A stretch of 8,693 nucleotides of DNA from Bacteroidaceae bacterium (GTDB taxonomy: Bacteria; Bacteroidota; Bacteroidia; Bacteroidales; Bacteroidaceae), in assembly GCA_017383665.1 (NCBI GenBank), contig JAFNWA010000121.1:1-8693 (forward strand), read 5' to 3'. A program made the translations under genes and the position numbers. Below the pieces are notes generated by a model that was not told the origin of the DNA, ran no database searches, and worked only from the letters and a program-made list of their open reading frames with translations. Of the stretch, positions 7,090 through 8,693 are shown piece by piece (positions within the stretch are counted from its first letter, which is position 1; each line of letters starts with the position of its first letter).

Positions 7090-8067
7090 ATGAAAAACAG
7101 GAGACGATCATCATCATTCATCATACTTGCAGGCCTTCTATGCATGGCCTTTTTCTTGTCGAGCAACAAGGCACAGGAACCACTGGACAAGAATCACACA
7201 CCACGCCTGATGCCCAATGTATTCTCACCAGAAATCCCCACAAGCATAACCTTTGCCGGTGATGTTATAGACCTTACATTGCAGGATCGCAGGGAGCGAA
7301 TGGACAAGGAGATGCTGTCATTCACATACTCACACATTAACACAATGCTCATAATAAAGCGAGCAAACCGTCTGTTCCCCATTGTGGAGCCAATTCTTGA
7401 GGAGTGCGGCGTGCCCGACGATTTCAAATACCTGATGATTATTGAAAGCAACGGAGACCCCGAAGCAGTCTCACCGTCAAAAGCCTGTGGTCTGTGGCAA
7501 TTCCTTGAAAAGACAGGACGGGACTACGGACTCGAAGTTACCGAAGAGATTGACGAGCGCTACCACACCGAAAAGGCAACACGCGCAGCTTGTAAATATC
7601 TTAAGGACTCATACGAAATATTCGGAGACTGGCTCACGGTTGCCGCAAGTTACAACACAGGACGCGCCAATGTCATCAAGCGCCAGGAGAGGCAGAAGGA
7701 GCAGAGGGCTATTGACCTTGTATTGCCGGACGAGACCTCGCGCTATATATTCCGTCTGATGGCTGTTAAAACGATATTCGAATGCCCGGCAAAATATGGT
7801 TTCATGTTGCGCAGCAGCGACCTCTACCCCACCATTCCCATTGAGCGGGAAGTTATAGTGAACAGCGCAGTGATAGACTGGGCCAATTTTGCGAAGAAGC
7901 ACGGGCTCACATTCCTGCAACTGCGCGAGGCCAACCATTGGATAAGACGCACTACATTGAATAATAAGACAAGAAAGAAGTACAAGGTTCTTATCCCATA
8001 CAAGGATGCTATGCGTTATGACACAGCCAAGACAAAGGCACATAATCCCAACTGGGTGGTAGAATAA
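7090..8067 (+). CDS. Secreted lytic transglycosylase (SLT domain, MltD-like)
   Basis: A 325-residue peptidoglycan-cleaving enzyme that would cut the MurNAc-GlcNAc bond in the periplasm to form 1,6-anhydro ends. The N terminus is a signal sequence: basic NRRR (3-6), hydrophobic core about 10-23 and possible cleavage after A28. A cysteine at 18 is not in a convincing lipobox. The SLT/goose-lysozyme domain (about 95-235) shows the catalytic glutamate E119 in YLMIIESNGDPEAVSP, then GLWQF (134-138) and ASYNTG (186-191, the usual AAYNAG motif). The C-terminal part (about 258-305, DWANFAKKHG...LREANHWIR...YKVLIP) looks like a degenerate LysM-type module common in Bacteroidetes homologues; no clear LysM repeats as in E. 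coli MltD are present. It stands alone, transcribed divergently from the methyltransferase operon and closed by a strong terminator. Confidence 0.93.
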   Translation: MKNRRRSSSFIILAGLLCMAFFLSSNKAQEPLDKNHTPRLMPNVFSPEIPTSITFAGDVIDLTLQDRRERMDKEMLSFTYSHINTMLIIKRANRLFPIVEPILEECGVPDDFKYLMIIESNGDPEAVSPSKACGLWQFLEKTGRDYGLEVTEEIDERYHTEKATRAACKYLKDSYEIFGDWLTVAASYNTGRANVIKRQERQKEQRAIDLVLPDETSRYIFRLMAVKTIFECPAKYGFMLRSSDLYPTIPIEREVIVNSAVIDWANFAKKHGLTFLQLREANHWIRRTTLNNKTRKKYKVLIPYKDAMRYDTAKTKAHNPNWVVE

Positions 8068-8074
8068 CAAACAG

Positions 8075-8104
8075 AAGAACCGTGGAGCGCGCTCCACGGT
8101 TCTT
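8075..8104. terminator. Bidirectional intrinsic terminator, perfect 30-base palindrome
   Basis: AAGAACCGTGGAGC (8075-8088) is followed by central GC and its exact complement (8091-8104), so the whole 30 bases are self-complementary. As RNA it folds into a 13-base-pair GC-rich stem with a GCGC tetraloop. On the + strand it is followed by TTCTTTGTCTT, and on the - strand by a T-rich run too. It lies 7 bases after the transglycosylase stop and 24 bases after the stop of rubrerythrin on the other strand, so it can end both convergent transcripts. Confidence 0.9.
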
Positions 8105-8128
8105 TGTCTTATATATCTATCAATTGAA

Positions 8129-8668
8129 TCAATAGTTCTCTGGTTTCAACTGGAAATATGCCTTTGGATGTGCGCATACAGGGCAAATCTCAGGCGCCAT
8201 CTTGCCAATGTGCAAGTGACCACAGTTGCGGCACTGCCAAATGCAATCCTTGTCACGGCTGAATACAAGACCGTTCTGAACATTCTCAAGCAACTTCTTG
8301 TAACGATCCTCGTGTACCTTCTCAACCTTTGCCACAGCCTCGAACATTGCTGCAATTTCAACAAAGCCCTCCTCGCGAGCCTCCTTTGCCATTGTTGGGT
8401 ACATATCGGTCCACTCGTAGTTCTCACCGGCAGCTGCATCTACAAGATTCTCGGCTGTGCTACCAATGCCGTGTACAAGCTTGAACCACATTTTTGCATG
8501 CTCCTTCTCCTGATCTGCTGTCTCCTGGAAGATAGCTGCCATCTGCTCAAAGCCATCCTTCTTTGCCTTGCTTGCATAGTATGTATACTTGTTACGTGCC
8601 TGGCTCTCACCCGCAAAAGCAGCCCAAAGGTTTGCTTCGGTCTTTGTTCCTTTCAATGATTTATCCAT
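8129..8668 (-). CDS. rbr: Rubrerythrin (peroxide-detoxifying diiron protein)
   Basis: A cytosolic 179-residue protein that reduces hydrogen peroxide to water using electrons from NADH via rubredoxin-type partners, protecting anaerobes during oxygen exposure. The ferritin-like four-helix domain (about 1-135) carries the expected diiron ligands: E21 (FAGESQARNKY), E54 and H57 (DQEKEHA), E96 and E99 (AKEAREEGF), and E116 and H119 (VEKVHEDRY). The C-terminal rubredoxin-like domain has C146-x2-C149 and C162-x2-C165, binding one iron. All ligands are intact and length is typical of classical rubrerythrin. Start ATG 8668 gives MDKSLKGTKTE, the usual N terminus. Only 25 AT-rich bases upstream are in the window, so no promoter can be judged. 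No rubredoxin, superoxide reductase or PerR/OxyR gene is beside it here. Confidence 0.97.
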   Translation of the reverse strand: MDKSLKGTKTEANLWAAFAGESQARNKYTYYASKAKKDGFEQMAAIFQETADQEKEHAKMWFKLVHGIGSTAENLVDAAAGENYEWTDMYPTMAKEAREEGFVEIAAMFEAVAKVEKVHEDRYKKLLENVQNGLVFSRDKDCIWQCRNCGHLHIGKMAPEICPVCAHPKAYFQLKPENY

Positions 8669-8693
8669 AGTTGTTTTTTATTAAAATTGTTAA

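Noticed and set aside
7138..7146. Possible lipoprotein signal around Cys18 of the transglycosylase (AGLLC)
   Set aside because: A lipobox needs a small residue just before the cysteine; here it is Leu, and hydrophobic sequence continues after it. A signal peptidase I site near A28 is more likely.
1..8693. CRISPR array, tRNA or rRNA genes, insertion sequences, prophage, toxin-antitoxin or defence genes
   Set aside because: No regularly spaced repeats, cloverleaf-like sequence, transposase or phage motif was seen; almost all bases belong to ordinary core genes.

Overview
The window looks like chromosomal core-genome DNA from a Gram-negative anaerobe of the Bacteroidota, most likely Bacteroidales (Bacteroides/Prevotella-like). 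The clues are AT-rich leaders mostly without Shine-Dalgarno sequences, a TAnnTTTG-type promoter element in front of the transglycosylase gene, protein sequences that resemble Bacteroidetes family members, and a rubrerythrin typical of anaerobes. Genus-level assignment is not possible by eye. Coding density is very high. No stretch longer than about 140 bases lacks a gene, and I saw no tRNA, rRNA, CRISPR array, insertion sequence or phage gene.

Layout. (1) Bases 1-2564, + strand: the 3' part of a membrane-anchored sulfatase-fold enzyme of the LtaS/OpgB group (cut by the left edge), then 16 bases later a small radical SAM protein of the TYW1-like COG0731 group. (2) Bases 2568-6952, - strand: a four-gene run read right to left. 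It holds a THUMP-type RNA methyltransferase with a long arginine-rich tail, purD (de novo purine synthesis), a polytopic membrane protein of unknown function, and a YqaA/DedA-like membrane protein. The last three genes overlap end to start by 11 and 16 bases, so they are probably co-transcribed and translationally coupled. (3) Bases 6953-7089: a divergent intergenic region with a good -7 element for the rightward gene, a weaker candidate for the leftward operon and a small inverted repeat. (4) Bases 7090-8067, + strand: a secreted lytic transglycosylase. (5) Bases 8075-8104: a perfect 30-base palindrome that should act as a bidirectional terminator. (6) Bases 8129-8668, - strand: rubrerythrin, complete, with its promoter beyond or at the right edge.

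The genes do not form one obvious pathway. Two are envelope enzymes (the sulfatase-fold transferase and the transglycosylase), two are likely RNA-modification enzymes (the radical SAM protein and the methyltransferase), one is purine synthesis and one is peroxide defence. I do not see a new defence, mobile or biosynthetic system. The points most worth a second look are the repeated RNA-binding-like tail on the methyltransferase, the uncharacterised overlapping membrane pair behind purD, the forced TTG start of the first of these, and the bacterial TYW1-like protein.
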